This document shows, piece after piece, positions 36,999 to 51,900 of a stretch of DNA of 64,000 nucleotides; position 1 is the stretch's first letter; the number at the start of each line of letters is the position of its first letter. This stretch comes from Mesaphorura yosii (taxonomy: Eukaryota; Arthropoda; Collembola; Poduromorpha; Tullbergiidae). The notes below the pieces were generated by a model. That model made no database searches and had not been told where the DNA came from. It worked only from the letters and a program-made list of their open reading frames with translations. The DNA lies in contig WIXG01000175.1 of NCBI GenBank assembly GCA_009869945.1, forward strand, positions 1 through 64,000, in the 5' to 3' direction. The translations under genes were made by a program, and so were the position numbers.

Positions 36999-39900
36999 TT
37001 ACATTGCCATAAATACAAATACAACAATTGCGAACGCATTTAAAATTCTTGCCGCAATTTGTAATTGTCTTGAGTCTTGTCGTGCACTGCTCCGATCATG
37101 TGCACCTTTGCCCCAGAGAGGTTTCGGGGTTGAGTATCTCGTGACACTGCCACTATGATTATGATGCCTCGCGTTATTAATGCTATTTTGACTACTACCA
37201 CTGCCAAAATGCTGGTTACTATTAAAATTTGATATTGTTGTGGTGACGTGGTGCATTCCATCCCCACCACTCTCAAAGTCTTCGTAGTATGATGAGTCCG
37301 AGCTGTCCGGATTGTGCCGCGAATGCCCGTGGGCGTGTGATCCGCGTCCGCCTGCATTCTTTCGGTGATATTTCGAGTGCTTGCCACCAGTCATATTATT
37401 GAGTCGACCATTGTTGCCGCCACTGCTGCTGTAGTGGTCAATGTGTTTCATGGCCCTGTGTGTCGTGGTTGTTGATGGTCGTGGCGTTTCTGGTGGGTAC
37501 AGTCCTGAAACAAGAAAATGCTTCCATTTTGAAGAAACGGCGCGCAATGAATTGTCAATTCCGTCTTCCGTGGTGGTAGCAGCTTGTATTCTGTTTACTT
37601 ACTGTGTAGTTTGATGACGCCCGTTTCCTCGCCCATTGCATTTCTTGCCGTGACGTTATATTCTGTAAAATCCTCCTTCTGTAGATTCAAGATGGTCAGT
37701 CTGGCCCTCATTTTGTAATCATTGATGACTTCGTTGATCAGTATGTATTTGCCGTCCAGCGAGTTGACGATTAGTTTCTGGCCTGTATATAGTAAATATT
37801 CAATGCAATAAGCGTATGTCTATGTGAAAAGAGCTATGGCTATGCCATCCTAGCACAATTGATTGCGCGGAATGAACTAAACTTAGGAGAGAACATTAAA
37901 CAACAATTCAATTTTTCATTCCATACCATTCACCATTTCATTCCCGTCCAGTATACAGTTTTAATGGCGTACCTATACACTAAAGTGTCAAGTGCTGTGC
38001 TGCTGCCGCTGCAACACTCTCATTCGTACAATAATAGCTTTCACGTATTATTAAGAAATAAACACCTGTGACAAGTCTGCAGTTTGCATTGCATTCTGGA
38101 ACTCAGCATCCAGCGTTGTTGGATGAAGCGAAATCTCATAATAATAAATACACATTGTAAGGGGAGAAAGTTGGAGCCTGCGACGGAGAAGCGAGAGAAA
38201 GTGAAATAGGCAATAAAATTTTTCCACTTTCCGTCTAGTTGCATGAATTTCTCCCTCCTTCGTACAGTGGCTGAGAAGTTTGAATGAATTCAGCATTCTT
38301 CAAACATTACGGCAGGAGTAAATAGTCGTTCATGGACGTAAGTACGGGCACGGGGTCTCCTGAACAAGAATGATCATAACGCTCATTCTCCGTATTATTT
38401 CAACATTTATTATAACGATTATTGTGTATTATTGCCGTTGCATGAAATAAGTAATACGAATGCGCAATGAAAGCTGAGTAAGGATCGAACGGGAACTTTG
38501 GCGATATTGCAGGCTCGCAGGTTGTGAATTTGTCCGGTAAAATTGCTCTTGCCCTGTTACTTTTCGAATCTGCGTCAGTCAAGGGTGTTCAGACCACCGC
38601 TGCGCCGCTGTTACAGTCAAATTTAATCTAATAAATTCAACACGCGCAAAATTACAACAGTCCTGCATGCTTTCATTTAATAGTATTCATGAAGCATGGC
38701 GACTGAAGGCGTCACGAAGAAGTTGGCATTAGCATAACTGTCATTATTACATCATTAAAGTCCTACAGTTATTTTCAAGTCGCTTTTCGAATGAAATTAT
38801 GATGATGTCAATCGGGTCCTTTTGGTGCAAGACGCTCAGCTCTAGTTGGGCTGTTTCTTTGACTTTATACCTAAAGCGACGTTTCGCATTTTAAATTTCG
38901 GACACTTTATAAACCCCAACTACAAGATTTAAAGATGTTTCTGAATTGTGTGTTCAAATTTGTCGCTGCTTCGCAGAATTAGGCAAATCACCTTATACCT
39001 ACGAAAGTGAGGAGTCAGAAGACTCTTCACTAACTTCACTGTAGCATATTCCATTGTAGTAAATTAAAATTTGCTAAAGTCTTTCCAGTTGAGAATGGTG
39101 AGGATTTGTTTCACTCAAACTAGCCAGGACCAACACTCAAATTGTAACTTCAGATAAAGGTTTGCATGTTGTTTAGCATATTTTGAATATTTTTATGATA
39201 ATGATCCAGCAACAGTAGCACAACGACAAAAGTAGCCGCGGAATGCAGATGCAATAGTCATTCAGAGTTCGGCCCTGATCGCTGCCTACTTTCATGGTTT
39301 CCGTATTGGCTACCGTGCCTAATGCCAATGCCGTGTCTTTTGAGATCCATATTCTTGTAGTGCAGCATTTCTAAACACATTTTCCTGTGTAAATAAACAC
39401 CATAAGTACCAGAGCGGGAAGAGATACATGAAAATAAAATCAAATATTTGCTTTCATCTTTCGTACATGCGTCTATCGCATAAAGTGAAATATTTTTCTT
39501 TTATTTCAAATGTGATGCCTATTACTGCACAATTTCCCCCTTGACTGCTATGTTAATACCTTCCAGGCTTGGCTTCTGGCTCGATGCAGCAGCATATTTA
39601 CCAACCCGAAAATTGAACACCAAACCAAAGGATATTACGACGACCTCAAATTCCGATTCCGATTTGGGTTTTATGATGGATTTTGATTTGGTGATAATTT
39701 GTATGGATTACGGAAGGAAAACGAGAATTATTTCTCAAAGCAGTTTAGGATGCTGTGGTCCCGGTCGTCGTTTCTGTTGACTTTCCTGGTCTGTCTAGCT
39801 GAAGCTCAATTCTTGCTGCTTACCATCTTTTGTGCCCCACGAGATGAATGCCTTTGGAACAGATTCGACTTCGCACTCCAGCGTAGCGTTGATGTCAATT

Positions 39901-42900
39901 GGAGCGCCCACAAGTTGTGTCATCACTTTCAGCTTTGGTGGAACTGCAATTGAGAAAAATGATTAACAGTCAACTGCATGGGGCAGTGTGCATTAAGGTT
40001 TGAACTTCGTACTGTGAACTGAAACTTGAACTCGTTTGCTGACGTGTGGCGGATGACTATTGTTGGCGATGCAAAAATAAGTCCCAGTGTGTTCACGACT
40101 CAGTGGTTTGAGAGGCAGCATTTCTCCCTCCCAAGTATACACTGCCAAAAGGACATAAAATATGCATCTAATTAGATGTGCAATATGTTGAAATGGTGAA
40201 GCGGGAAGGAGGAAGGCACGGTTAAGGTTGAAGTCAAGATTTCAAGAAGTGCTTAAGAGGTTGGTCGCTGCGCCATTAAAAAGTAACCAACGTAGTAGCT
40301 TACGATACAGACGCAGCTCCAGCATGAAGCACGATACTAGAGCGCGCGTGGCGTAAACTTTAGAGACGCTTGAGATTGATTTTTTGATTAATATCTTGTT
40401 AAGCAAAATATAAACAAGGTTCTCGGTCTGCTCGCTTCCTGGCTGACAGACAAGCAGGAAGAATTTCGTGGTAATGAAATACTGAAGGTAGTAATTTTAC
40501 ATTGTTGAATATGCAAATAAAATCTCTGTCTCAGATTTCTTCACTACGCGGGGGCTTAGGAAGGCAGGCAAGGCACAAAAAGAGAAAGACGAGAACACAA
40601 AAATGGTATTTTAGTTACTGCGTCTTATAGCTTGGCTGTATTAAGGAAGCCGAGAATGAGAAAAATGAAATCAAGCCAATTAGGAAAGATTCGCTGGCTT
40701 GCACGTAGGCTGTGCAATACACGGACATGAAAAGGATTACAATGCAAACACTTGCGTTGGCTCTCGCGTTTGAAAGGGGAGAAAGTAGAAGGGGTAGAGA
40801 TACAGACGAGAGAAAGCAATTTCACGTCCGCTTTCTTCGTTCATCGAACGAATGAACGCGCACGTTCATTCGTTTTTGAGTAATGGAGTTTTACACGCTG
40901 CAGTAAAATGACAATCTGCCGAATAAAGAAACTTTGTTGTAATTGTTTTTATAAACATTCTATTAATTTCGGGTGTGCGCTTGCAGTTTACATTATTACG
41001 CCATAAAATCAAAGCAAGTGTGCCTGTACAGAGTATTGCCGACAGAAGTGAGTAAAGCACAAGAACGGGGAAGGGAGAAGTAGGAAATGAAGTAAAGTTT
41101 GTATGATTTCCCAGATATTGTGCAAAGATCTTGTAATTGATTAAATGAACGGGAGGAAAGAATTTCTGGTATGTGCATGATGCTAATTAGAGTGCAGTCA
41201 AAGAAAACCGAAACCGGACAAGGGAAAACATCTTTCTCAGCCATTATAAATTCTTAATTAGATCTTTGGATCTTCTTCCTTGTTGCATGCAGGTTAGAGG
41301 CGCTGGGCCAGTTTTAATTTAATTCCTTCTCCGCGCTGGTGCCTGTCAGTTCGATTACCTGTTCAGCATCCGCGCACACTCCACCGGAACTTGCTGATTT
41401 CCGACCAGTCTCATATCTTTCAAAATCATCACACATCTAACCAGATCGCAGCCCCAGCCTTCATGTTACAGCTACAGCCGTAGCCGAATGCTGCCTCAAC
41501 ATTTATCAATTTATTTACGTTTAATAGCATAGCCCAGTGCTCATAGCATGATGAAAGTTACAAGGTTATAATATAATATAAAAATTGTACACTGTAGCCG
41601 GCCTAAGATTCAGTTTTTGTGTTGACAAAGATAAATGGAAGTTGAGATTAATTTTCTCTGGTACATTTCTCACGAGATCTCTTACACTTACTTTACTCTA
41701 TGCAGCGCGCAATGCAACTCAACGCAGCGATGTTTACGTTTTACGTGCGGGAGTTCTGGTGAGTCCCTTCTTGACTTGAATCCTGAGCATGAACTAATAG
41801 ATTGCGAGTGTGAGCGAGAGTGAATGAGACGTTGTTCAATTTGAGTTGGAAGAAAAACGAGACGCAACTCAACTGACTCCAAGGAGTCGAGTTTCCGATC
41901 TTGAATGAAGCCAAGAGATTTTGGTCTTGCTTGACTTTATGACTCATTCAATAAAATACCTCTGCACTCTCTTCGCGCTTTGCACGCTACACCAAGTCGT
42001 GCCAAGTTTATGAGTATGAGTTTTCCGCTTTGTCCTGTTGCCATTCTCCTTTTCGTTTTCACCTTATTAAGATTGCGTATGACCCTTCAATAACTGAAAT
42101 CTTTACACATCGCATCACGAAAAGGAAAACTTTCTTGCGCACGTCATTGCGTGTGACGGAGATGGAGCCTACGTTTGCAGTTAACAACATGATTTTTATC
42201 AAGAGACATTGTTAAAATATAATTGGGATTTGGGTTCAAAGAAAGAGTCACGAGAAAAATTGCAGTAACACAAAGAGATTTTGATCCTGCGTCTCACATT
42301 GATTTTCACCCCTCTACGAGCCTGACTTTGACTTGCACAATTGAAGAAAAGTTTTCGAGTCGAGAGGGTAAAAGTTGCCGATGCAATGTCATGAACTGTA
42401 ATAAAAGAAGGTAAACGTTGTTCCGAAGAATAGCAGTAAATTGCTCCGTAAAATGCAGTTTTCCCTCTCACTTCAATCTCAACGCACTCTTTTGAAAATG
42501 CATTCCCGGATTTCGGCACAGGCAGTATCCTTTCTCCAGGTTTCAAATATTAATTAACGGTAACACGAAAATCCAAAAACACGATGCATGTTATTGCACC
42601 CAGTAAAAGTTCAAAAGTTACACCAGAGGATCGAATCACGCAACCAACTTTTCCTTCAAAGCGAAAAGTTGGACGAGGGTAGGATGAAGTGCACAAAATG
42701 GGGAATCAATCTTGTCGATTTTTGCTACCTCACATTTCATACCAAAGATCATTTCCATTACGAAAGCGTTAATTACGACCGGCTACTTCATTCAAAACCT
42801 CTACGCAGATTTGTCTTAATCGCAGCTACCCTCAACACAATTTTAATTACACGTAAACTTTCAACCGTGGTTGTGATTTTGTGCTTCATGTATAGCAACA

Positions 42901-45900
42901 TTACTTGCAACTTTCATTTTATTTTGGCAACTCCCAAAAACTAGGAAAGCAGTCTCTTTATCCTGCTCTGGATTCGAACGCAAGCTTGAAAAATAGAGCG
43001 TAGAGTTATTTAGCCTCTGAAAAGGAAAAATAACTTCACCCAACTATAAACTACCCTTTTAACTTCTTTATAAAAAGATTTGATGTCAAATCGTGATGAA
43101 TGGACACTTTTCCAGTGCTCTCTTTAAAATGTCTTTCAAGTCAACTCTTGCTGACTTGGCCTAGCTTTCTCTCCACAACTTAATTCAAATACATTCGCTT
43201 CCATTTTTCCCAGTTTATTTTCTCGCCGACCGTACACAACACAACAGAGCGCGGGGACTGTGGACCGTTAAACCAGGACTGAAAATAAGGAAAAGTGAGC
43301 AGCAACCACCAACCAAAAAGAATTTAATATAGAAAGAAACCGAAACTTTTCAAAATACCGTGCGGCAGAGCAGAGCAAGACTTTAACTTCTTTGAGAAAG
43401 ATATTCTTTCATCATCTCACACTCACTCTTGCTGGCTTGACTTGCCTCAAACCCGAAAGGAGTGAGACTCGAAGGGTTGAGCGTGGTTATTCAAACTCTC
43501 GCTTCGCTTTTATGAAGATTCATTCTAGTGAGACGGCTGCACACAGCACACACACCGTCGCTATTATTCAAAAATTTCTTGCGTTGATGATGATTTAAGA
43601 AGAAAGTCGGGAAATAAAACACTTTCAATCATTTCATAACTTCCATCTGCATGCACATTTGCGACTGTGTTGGGGGATTTGCTTGCACGGTTAATTCTTC
43701 GCGATTCTCGGCCTAGTTTTATAAAGGTGCAGTTTTAAAGCATAAATGAGGAACGACTTAATAAAACCGACAGCTTCTTTACAGCAGTGTTAAATATTAA
43801 TTGCCGCTTTTCATTGGTGTCTTTTACGCCTGGATTCTGTGCATGAATTACTTTCAAATACCAACGCATTGAATCAAGGAACTTGAACCAATAACTTCTC
43901 TGAGGATGAGAACAATCGTCTGGATATTTTGACTCGTCACCAATGCCCGGCCAGTTTGTATTAACAACTAGCACGATTTTCAAATGAAACGCTCGTACAT
44001 ATTCCACGAGAACTTCAGTGCATATATTTTACACATGCCCCACAAACGAACAAATGTCAGCCTGGCTATTTAGTATTCTGCACCACCACCTTGCATTATT
44101 GCTAATGTTGAAAGTAAGTGAAAAGCCCTGCGCAGAGTTCTTGGTGCTTGTGCTCGGTTAAGCGCTAGCGTAAGGCAAGCAAGAGTTTCTCAAAAATGTG
44201 TTGATAGAAAAATAGTTTCTTCTTCCAGTTCACAGCCGCTGTTCCTGGATGCTTGATTTGACAGCTGAGCTCAAGTACTGAACGGAGTTCGAGTACGGCC
44301 CTATTATAACGTTATGATTATGATAACCAGAAACTTTATTTATATACACTCTGTGCCAGTATTTTTAAAACATGCCTTGCCTTCTTAGCTTAGCTTGGCT
44401 TCTTAAGTGATTCATATTAACCTTTTTACTTTAATAGATTTCTCTCTGCATTCGCATTGCCTTTGCTAACTTCACATGAAATCATGAAAGGAAGCAAGTC
44501 GGGAGTTTCGGTTATTGATAAATGATGCATGCATGCGGGCCGAGCTGAAAGAAATGGCTTACCAATTTCACCAGGACTTGAAACTTCCCGACTCAGAGGA
44601 AGTGATTGACCATCTTTGCGTTTCCAGCGGATCTTTGGTGCTGGATAACCAGTAGCCTTGCACTGAAGCGTGACTGACTGCCCTTCAACTACAACCACGT
44701 CACTCGGCGTCTCTTCATCTATTATGTCCGCGGGAACAACAACTTCTAGAGTGCCAACCTGAATTATAGTAAGAACATGGGAAGAAAGTAAGTGAAGTGA
44801 AAGGGCACTCGTGCTTGAAATCTGTTCAATGGATTCCATGTATTTTCGGCGTTCGTACCTGCATCCGCATTGGGTCTGTATTAACCTGAAAATATTCAAA
44901 GTTAAATCTGCATTTTGTCGGCAAGGCTGTGCATGATTGCATGAGGCAGATGCTGCGGCTTACTTGGCACATGAAAGTTCCGCTGTCGTTCTGCTGCACA
45001 TTCTTGATATGAAGTGTCCACGTATTGTGGCCGTTATGCGTCACGGAATATCGGTGATTATTCGTGACCATGTTTGTGTGCCACGCCAGTATTGCTTTGT
45101 CGTCTGATTTAATCCATGCGACCTGTGAATGAGAACCCAGACTCGTAAGCCGAAGAGCACGGCTAACTGTGCATAGTAGTTCGAGTTTAAGTACAAAGTA
45201 TACGCACAATGCCTTCGCAGATAACCCTGATTACATTAAACAGTTTTGTCAAGTTTAGAACTGGAGAGAATAATTGCTCCCCAGAGAGTCCAGAACATGT
45301 GCATAAATGAGCCGTTCTCTTTACAGTGCTGTAATTGTAAAGCGCTTACAGTGAGGCGCCAGTGAGCCAGAGCCTTGATTTATCTGAATTCAATAGCAAA
45401 TGCTCGGTTACTGGTCTTTTGCTTTTTCTTGCCCGTGTCCGCTTTGTTTATGTGGGTGATTAGTAGCCAGTTGGCTTACAAATTGATCGTGTTCTTTATG
45501 GAATGGCGCTGCTTACTACTTTGAAATCCCAAATGCAAAATTTATTAGCAAATTAACATGAAGTGCTTTTACAACGCACAACGGACTTACAAGAGAGATG
45601 GAAAGTCAAGTCTACAAAGACAACACGCCAATATGAAAGGATGTCAATTGTTTTCACACATGAAACGGCAGGCGGAATCGCATTGTTTGAATGGAGGGCC
45701 AAAGACAAGGCAAAAATATGATAATCTTTGTTTTAAGAATGGTACACCGCATTGGCACTCGTCGTATATTGCGAATTCTTGCGGAAAGCCCAACGCCCGG
45801 GAATGCGCTTCCGAAATTGAAGATACAGCGAAAGCGAAGGAAACCGTGAAGAAGGCGAGGAGAAAATAATAAAACGCCAAGTTAGTAAATCGGGCAGCAG

Positions 45901-48900
45901 TGAAGAAAGCAGCCGAGACGCGGTACGAGGAGAGTGAAAGCTGCACGCACAAGACGAGCAGAAGAGAGGCAGGAGAGATGAAACTCCATAGTTAAGGATT
46001 AGGGGAATGAATAAGATGAAGGAGAGAATTAATGGAAGAAGTCATTCTCGTTGAGCTAATGGTTTAGAAAATGAAGCTTTTCATTTCGGTTCACATACGC
46101 GTTAGTGCTTGGCATGCCGCGTATTGTGGACTGGATTTAGATACGCCATGGTTTGTACGGTTCAGCATTGTCAACCGTAAGCAGAAGAAATGGCAATGAA
46201 TACTTGAATAAGAAACTCGGGGAAGAAAAGGCATTTAAAATTTCTTTACAGACGAAGTCGAGAAAAGCAGTTTTCGCATTGGCGTTAGTTCTGAGTTTGC
46301 CCTTCTCAAGCCAAACTGCTTCTGTTGTTATTGTTGTCTGTTTATTATTGTCCAATTCCTTGTCCGAATTCGAATCAACTCGCATTCAGTGTGAGACCAG
46401 AAGCAATAAAGATGCTCCAACCCCTTTCTTTGTATCTTCGACATATAATTCAATTAATGCGTTGAAGAATCTGTAGCACAACAAAAACAAACATGGTTTT
46501 TGGCGAGATTGGATACCGGAACGGATTAGTGACGCACAATGCAGCAATAATGATAATGCGTTCTTTCGCAATAGCAGACAAAGTATCGGAGCACATGTTA
46601 CCTTATCCCTCAATCTTTGCCTTACATTAAGTAAAATTAATGAAAGCAGGACTTACTCGATACTCGCGCAAGTGTTTGACAACGCACGTGAAGGAAATGT
46701 CCGTTCCTTGCTTCGCCGTTAAATTCGAAAGCGGTAAGTCAAACTCGGGATCGTAGGACGTGGAACCTGTAAATAGAGAGAAAGCATTTCAGTTGATTGT
46801 TTGCGAAAGATTGAAGCACATTACAAGTCACAGTCACATTCACACTCACATCGCCTGCCATCCAGCATTCAAGTACCGTTTAATAAATAAGGACACGAGA
46901 TGTGGAACAATTACAAATGACAAACCACTCCATTCCACTTCATTCGTGAAGTGGTTTAAGAGAAGCCAAATATGAATGAGAGTACTTGTATGGTTCGTGT
47001 TGTTCGAACTGCCTTTCTGCTTTCTACCGCTGTTTTTATTTATGCCCGTACATAACATAAAATGTTTTGATATGAATAAATTTAAAGCAACAAGGCAATG
47101 TTTATGAGTCCATTAGGAGTCATACATTAAAATCCAAATGACTTGGTGCAAGTGCCTGTGTGGCAGTTCATGGTGTGGTGTAATGGGTGAAAGAGACAAG
47201 AGACAGCACAAGTGTCTCCACAAGTGCAATATTACTCGAGAATGATATCATCGCATTTGTAGTTATGCTTTGTTTATGAGCTCTCACATTCTTACGCAAG
47301 TTTGGAGTACAGCTTTCAAATTTCATCTATAACGCAGTGCAGTGTGCGTGAAGTCTTAAATCATTAGCAAGGTTAAATTGCTTTCATTTCTCTGTGTTTA
47401 TACGCACTTCGCGTATGACTATGACAAAATGGCTCACTGGTATTAACTCGCAATCCATTAGCACTGCTAATTTTGCCGAATTGAAATGATGCATACGGTG
47501 TGATATTTTTAATCAGGAGAATTAAGATTTGCGATGAATTTTTATGTCTCTTCTGCCAGGCTTGAAGAAGTCTTGAAGAGAATTTGCGGTACTTCGCACA
47601 TCGCACGGTATTTTGGCATACTTGCATATTTCATATTTTATGTACAAGGCACAGATTTGGGATTCGATCGAAATTGAATCGAGACGCTGACAATACAAAT
47701 GTTGTGCGTACATCATCCGCGCATGCAAGAAAAGTCAAGTTGTTAAAAACTTAAGTGCACTTTTGTATTCTACTTTTTATCTCTCTTGAAATTTGAATTT
47801 CCTTAAGAATACGAATGCGAACGCAAACGCATATTTTGTAGTGCTTCAATGCTTGTGTGTCTACGCTTTCGCGTACACTTTTGTTGTGTACCTTGCTTTC
47901 ATGAATTTTTGAGTGGGGATGAAATATCTGAATTTCAACCAAGAGTCGCCTGCAAATCTGACTCCACTGCCGAGTGAATTCGACCAATAATGCCGTTTCA
48001 TTTTCACTTCTTATATGCTGCCGGTACGAGAATAACTTTTAATGAGCGTAGTTGATCAAAATATTGACTATTGACGGTTTAGAAAAACTTCCCAAAGAAA
48101 GTTGGAACTGGAATTTGAAGGAAAGTTTTGACTCTCAAGCCATTAAAATATGACAAATTCACGACATTGCGATACAGTACACAATTAAAGCGCTGCATTA
48201 ACGAACGATGTATGCAAATTCAGAGCACAATGGCCACATTAGTTTTAAGTGCCCTATTTAAACATTTGAGCTCCTCCAAAGTTTGACTGAAAATATTTCT
48301 CCGTTGAGTGCTGTGAGTAAATATTTGGCGCAGTTCTCCACGTGTCATTTTCAGTCGCTTAACAATAAGAGAGATTTGTGCTTACATTAGCTGGTGATTG
48401 ACGGCAGAAAAAAGCCGGAAACTGGAAAGTTAACTTGAAAACCATCTAATCTACAGCAGTCGTACATTTTTCATTATTCAAAGTCAATTAGTAGTTAAAA
48501 ATTCAGGCAAAATGGTCAACTTTTGCAAAACTTTTGCTACACAAAGTTAATCCGTAAAATCTTGAAACTTTGAGCAGTTGACAATAAAAATATTATGCAC
48601 GCAAAGATTTTTTCACAAATGCAATAGTTAGACTACTTTTTACGCAATAATTTATATCTAAAGTCAGTTTTTCTGTTTATCTTAATCAAGTCAAACATCC
48701 GCGCAGAACAACTTACTCACACCCACTTCAAAAAAGTGTACAAGAAATGAATTGTCGGAATGAATGTTCACGTTTCTCGCCATCCGGGAGCCAAGCCAAG
48801 CTTTCTATTTTCTCTTGTGCCAGTTTAAATTATGATTTAACGGAAGAAAGCACGCGGAACTTGATTTAAGAACTGCGAGACTGCGAGTGGAAAAAGATGA

Positions 48901-51900
48901 ATATTGCATCATTTGTATTTCTTTCGTCTCGAGAGCTGGGCATGAAAGTGAGACCGGCAGAGAAGTGAACAAATAAAGCTGCACATGAATGGCTTGATGC
49001 TGAAGTTGATAAAGTAAAAAATGCAAGAAAAATCCTCGCTGTTTATTCTACGCCCACGTTTCTTCGGCCGCCTACGGAAATACGTTGTCGGTTTGTGTTC
49101 CTCACACTTCCGCAAAGAACACAACTGCATCCATAGTTAAGATTACAAGTAACTGACTTTCATTAAAGAATGGGACACCCATCTAAATCAATATACTTGC
49201 AGTGCCTTTAGTCACATTTTCCGCACTTACATGAAATCATGCTCACAGTATAAAAATGAAGGTCAGCACGGAGAAATCATTTTCGACTTTCCCAACCAAG
49301 TGTGACGACAAATTATGAAGCTTTCCAATGTGTAAGCCGCTGCTTCTGCGTTTCTTGAGGTTTCCAGTCTTCCGCCTGCTCCGACTTACGAGGTATATTT
49401 TTTAATGCATTTTTCACACAGTTTGATAAGTGGCTTCCATTCTCAGCGTGCGTTAACTTAAGGCTTCAAGGCCAGTCGCTTTCAACACTCTTTTCCAGTG
49501 AAATGAATGAGTTATAACATCACGCGCACTCTGAAATAATTAACCCAAATGCAATTCTCATTCTCTCAAAGCTACGAGTTAAATCTTTCATTCTCGCGCC
49601 AACCTGTGCTGCGCAAGGATGGCTTGATGTGTGTTTATGATAAGAGAGTTTTACTCTCAATCTTAAGTTCCTCCCGTGAAAAAGAAAGCGGTGTTAAAAT
49701 GCATCTTCAAACTAGTTCGCACTCTTTTGGTTTAACTTTGTAACACTCTGAAAAGATCCCAGAGCGAAAGCAGAGAAAGTAAAGCGAAAGCAGTGGAAGT
49801 ATTGACATTCAATCGCCGATTTTATACATCTTATAAATAACCGTATAAAATACGCCTTGACGAACCCTCGTACTGTACATTGCAGTGCACTCAATTGTAA
49901 GTATTTTCCTCATTCATGTTTCATTACGTCATTCTTCTGCTGTTCGCGCACCGGTGATCGAAGATCGAGAAGAGAAAGCGTCGCGTTTGTGCATAGCCTG
50001 TGCGAACTAAAGCGTTCAATTTACAGACACAATAATCATATTATAAAATGTCATTATTATGACTTCCATTTACACGTTGCATTATTATTAGTTATGCGAA
50101 CAATAAATAAACACTTTTCCAATTTCCAGTCGAGACTTTCTTTTCTCTACGTCTACCGTATCTTTTGCGAGGACGGGGAACTTTCCATCCGATTTCACCC
50201 TATCTCTATGTTCTGCCTGGGCATTGCGCGTTCTGCATCCTGAGATTTCTAGATTTCTGAGAGACGCGAAGCGAATCGACACGTGAGAGACGGGGAAATT
50301 GAAAATGTTTTACAGGAACTTGCTTAATGAATTTCTTATGATTGTTATATCGGCAATACGACCTTCCGAATCAGAATTCGCAGAATCACGATTTCGGTAC
50401 AATTCCGTCGTGCTGAATACTATACAGAAAGCAAGACGTCAACAAAAAGTATGTGTGCTCAGCTGATGAGCTCCAGAAAAAGTAGAGCACTTACTCGGAT
50501 TAGGCCCATTGCAATGCGAAATAATGAAGCTCCAGCTTCGAATAGAATTATGCAGCGTAGAGGAACAGTAACCCATTAAAATCAGTAAGCAGTCGTTATC
50601 ATCCGTTGAAATTGGCTGCATACGCACCATACCATTTCCAAAAATCAATCCCAAGGCTTCCCACGTAGTACTTCATTTGACCGAAATTCTTAATATACCA
50701 TTAATATAGTAAGAAGCTTCCAAACGAACGAATCGATCCATCTCCTTTCCGATTTCTGCTTTCTCCATGCGAGGGCCAGTACAATGAACGAATGAACGGC
50801 ACAGAATGACTGCAACGCAACGGATTTCAGTTCCTGTAATAACTTCAGTATTATTATTGCGTAACATGATACACCGCAATGAGGACAGATTCGAGCCCAA
50901 GTCAACCAGCAGTCTTACAATCGAATCGACGCTTTCCACTCGCATCTTCAATATTTTTGGGCTGGGTTCAAAATTTTCATAGATTCAGCTTTTTTTCTCC
51001 AGCCCCGCGCACTTCACTTGACATCAGCCGTGTTCTCAGCCGCAGCCACGCACAGCGTGCGTATAACATTACAATAATGTTAGTATAATATCCCGATTCA
51101 CGTGAAATATTAACAGAAGCAGACAACTCCGTACAGAACGTAAAAGGCAGGCATAACCGCAGCAAGCAGTCGCGAGTTGCGCCAGCTTAAAAATATGAAG
51201 AAGACATTGCGTTGCATTGTGATTTTCTGCTGCCCGCAGTAAAGTAAAAGTCAAGTCAGTCAGTTACATTATTTTTCCTTTCCATTAGTTGCATTTGACT
51301 TTCTTTGTATTGAAAGATTATCTTGGTACTCGTGTTAGTCAAAGATCGGCACAGCTCAGCTCAGCATAGCACAGCAGTAGCAGCATTGAGTCGAGTTGAG
51401 ATTTCTTAAAGAGAAAGTTGACTGAGACTTTTCACTCTATCGCTGTCGACTTCTCATTTCATGCCTCTGCTTGCAAGCTATCGAGCGCGTATTACAAGCC
51501 AATACAAACGTGTCGTGGTGCACATTGCATACGAATAAATTGCATTGTAACATACTGAGAGATTTCTATTACGCGTACTGAGTCTAGTTTAAATTATATG
51601 CCGTAAAAAGAGTCGCTTGGCTGGCTGGTGATGGTATAAACTGTGAGTTAAAAAGTAAAAGTGCTGGTGCTCCAATGTTGCACGTACAATGTGAGAGCTT
51701 TCTTTCCTTTCATTCAACCCTCTTCCAGTTTCTTTCTTCCTACCGTTGAACCTGCACTTTTTCCTTTCCATCTTAATATTATTGTATCAAAGCCTTCTCC
51801 AACTTTCACCATCTGCTCCTCAGTCTTTAAACTCTTCAGTCACTTGTCGCCGCCGTCGCTCTCGTCAGCACTGGTCACAAACATCGGCATCAGCGGCAGC

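Noticed and set aside
45558-45869. Lys/Arg-rich 103-codon frame in DIP-B intron 2
   Set aside because: Its basic composition comes from A-rich purine tracts; no family resemblance, and the opposite strand is open too.
49857-50243. 128-codon plus-strand frame in DIP-B intron 1
   Set aside because: No domain, and interrupted by obvious intron-like AT-rich sequence composition.
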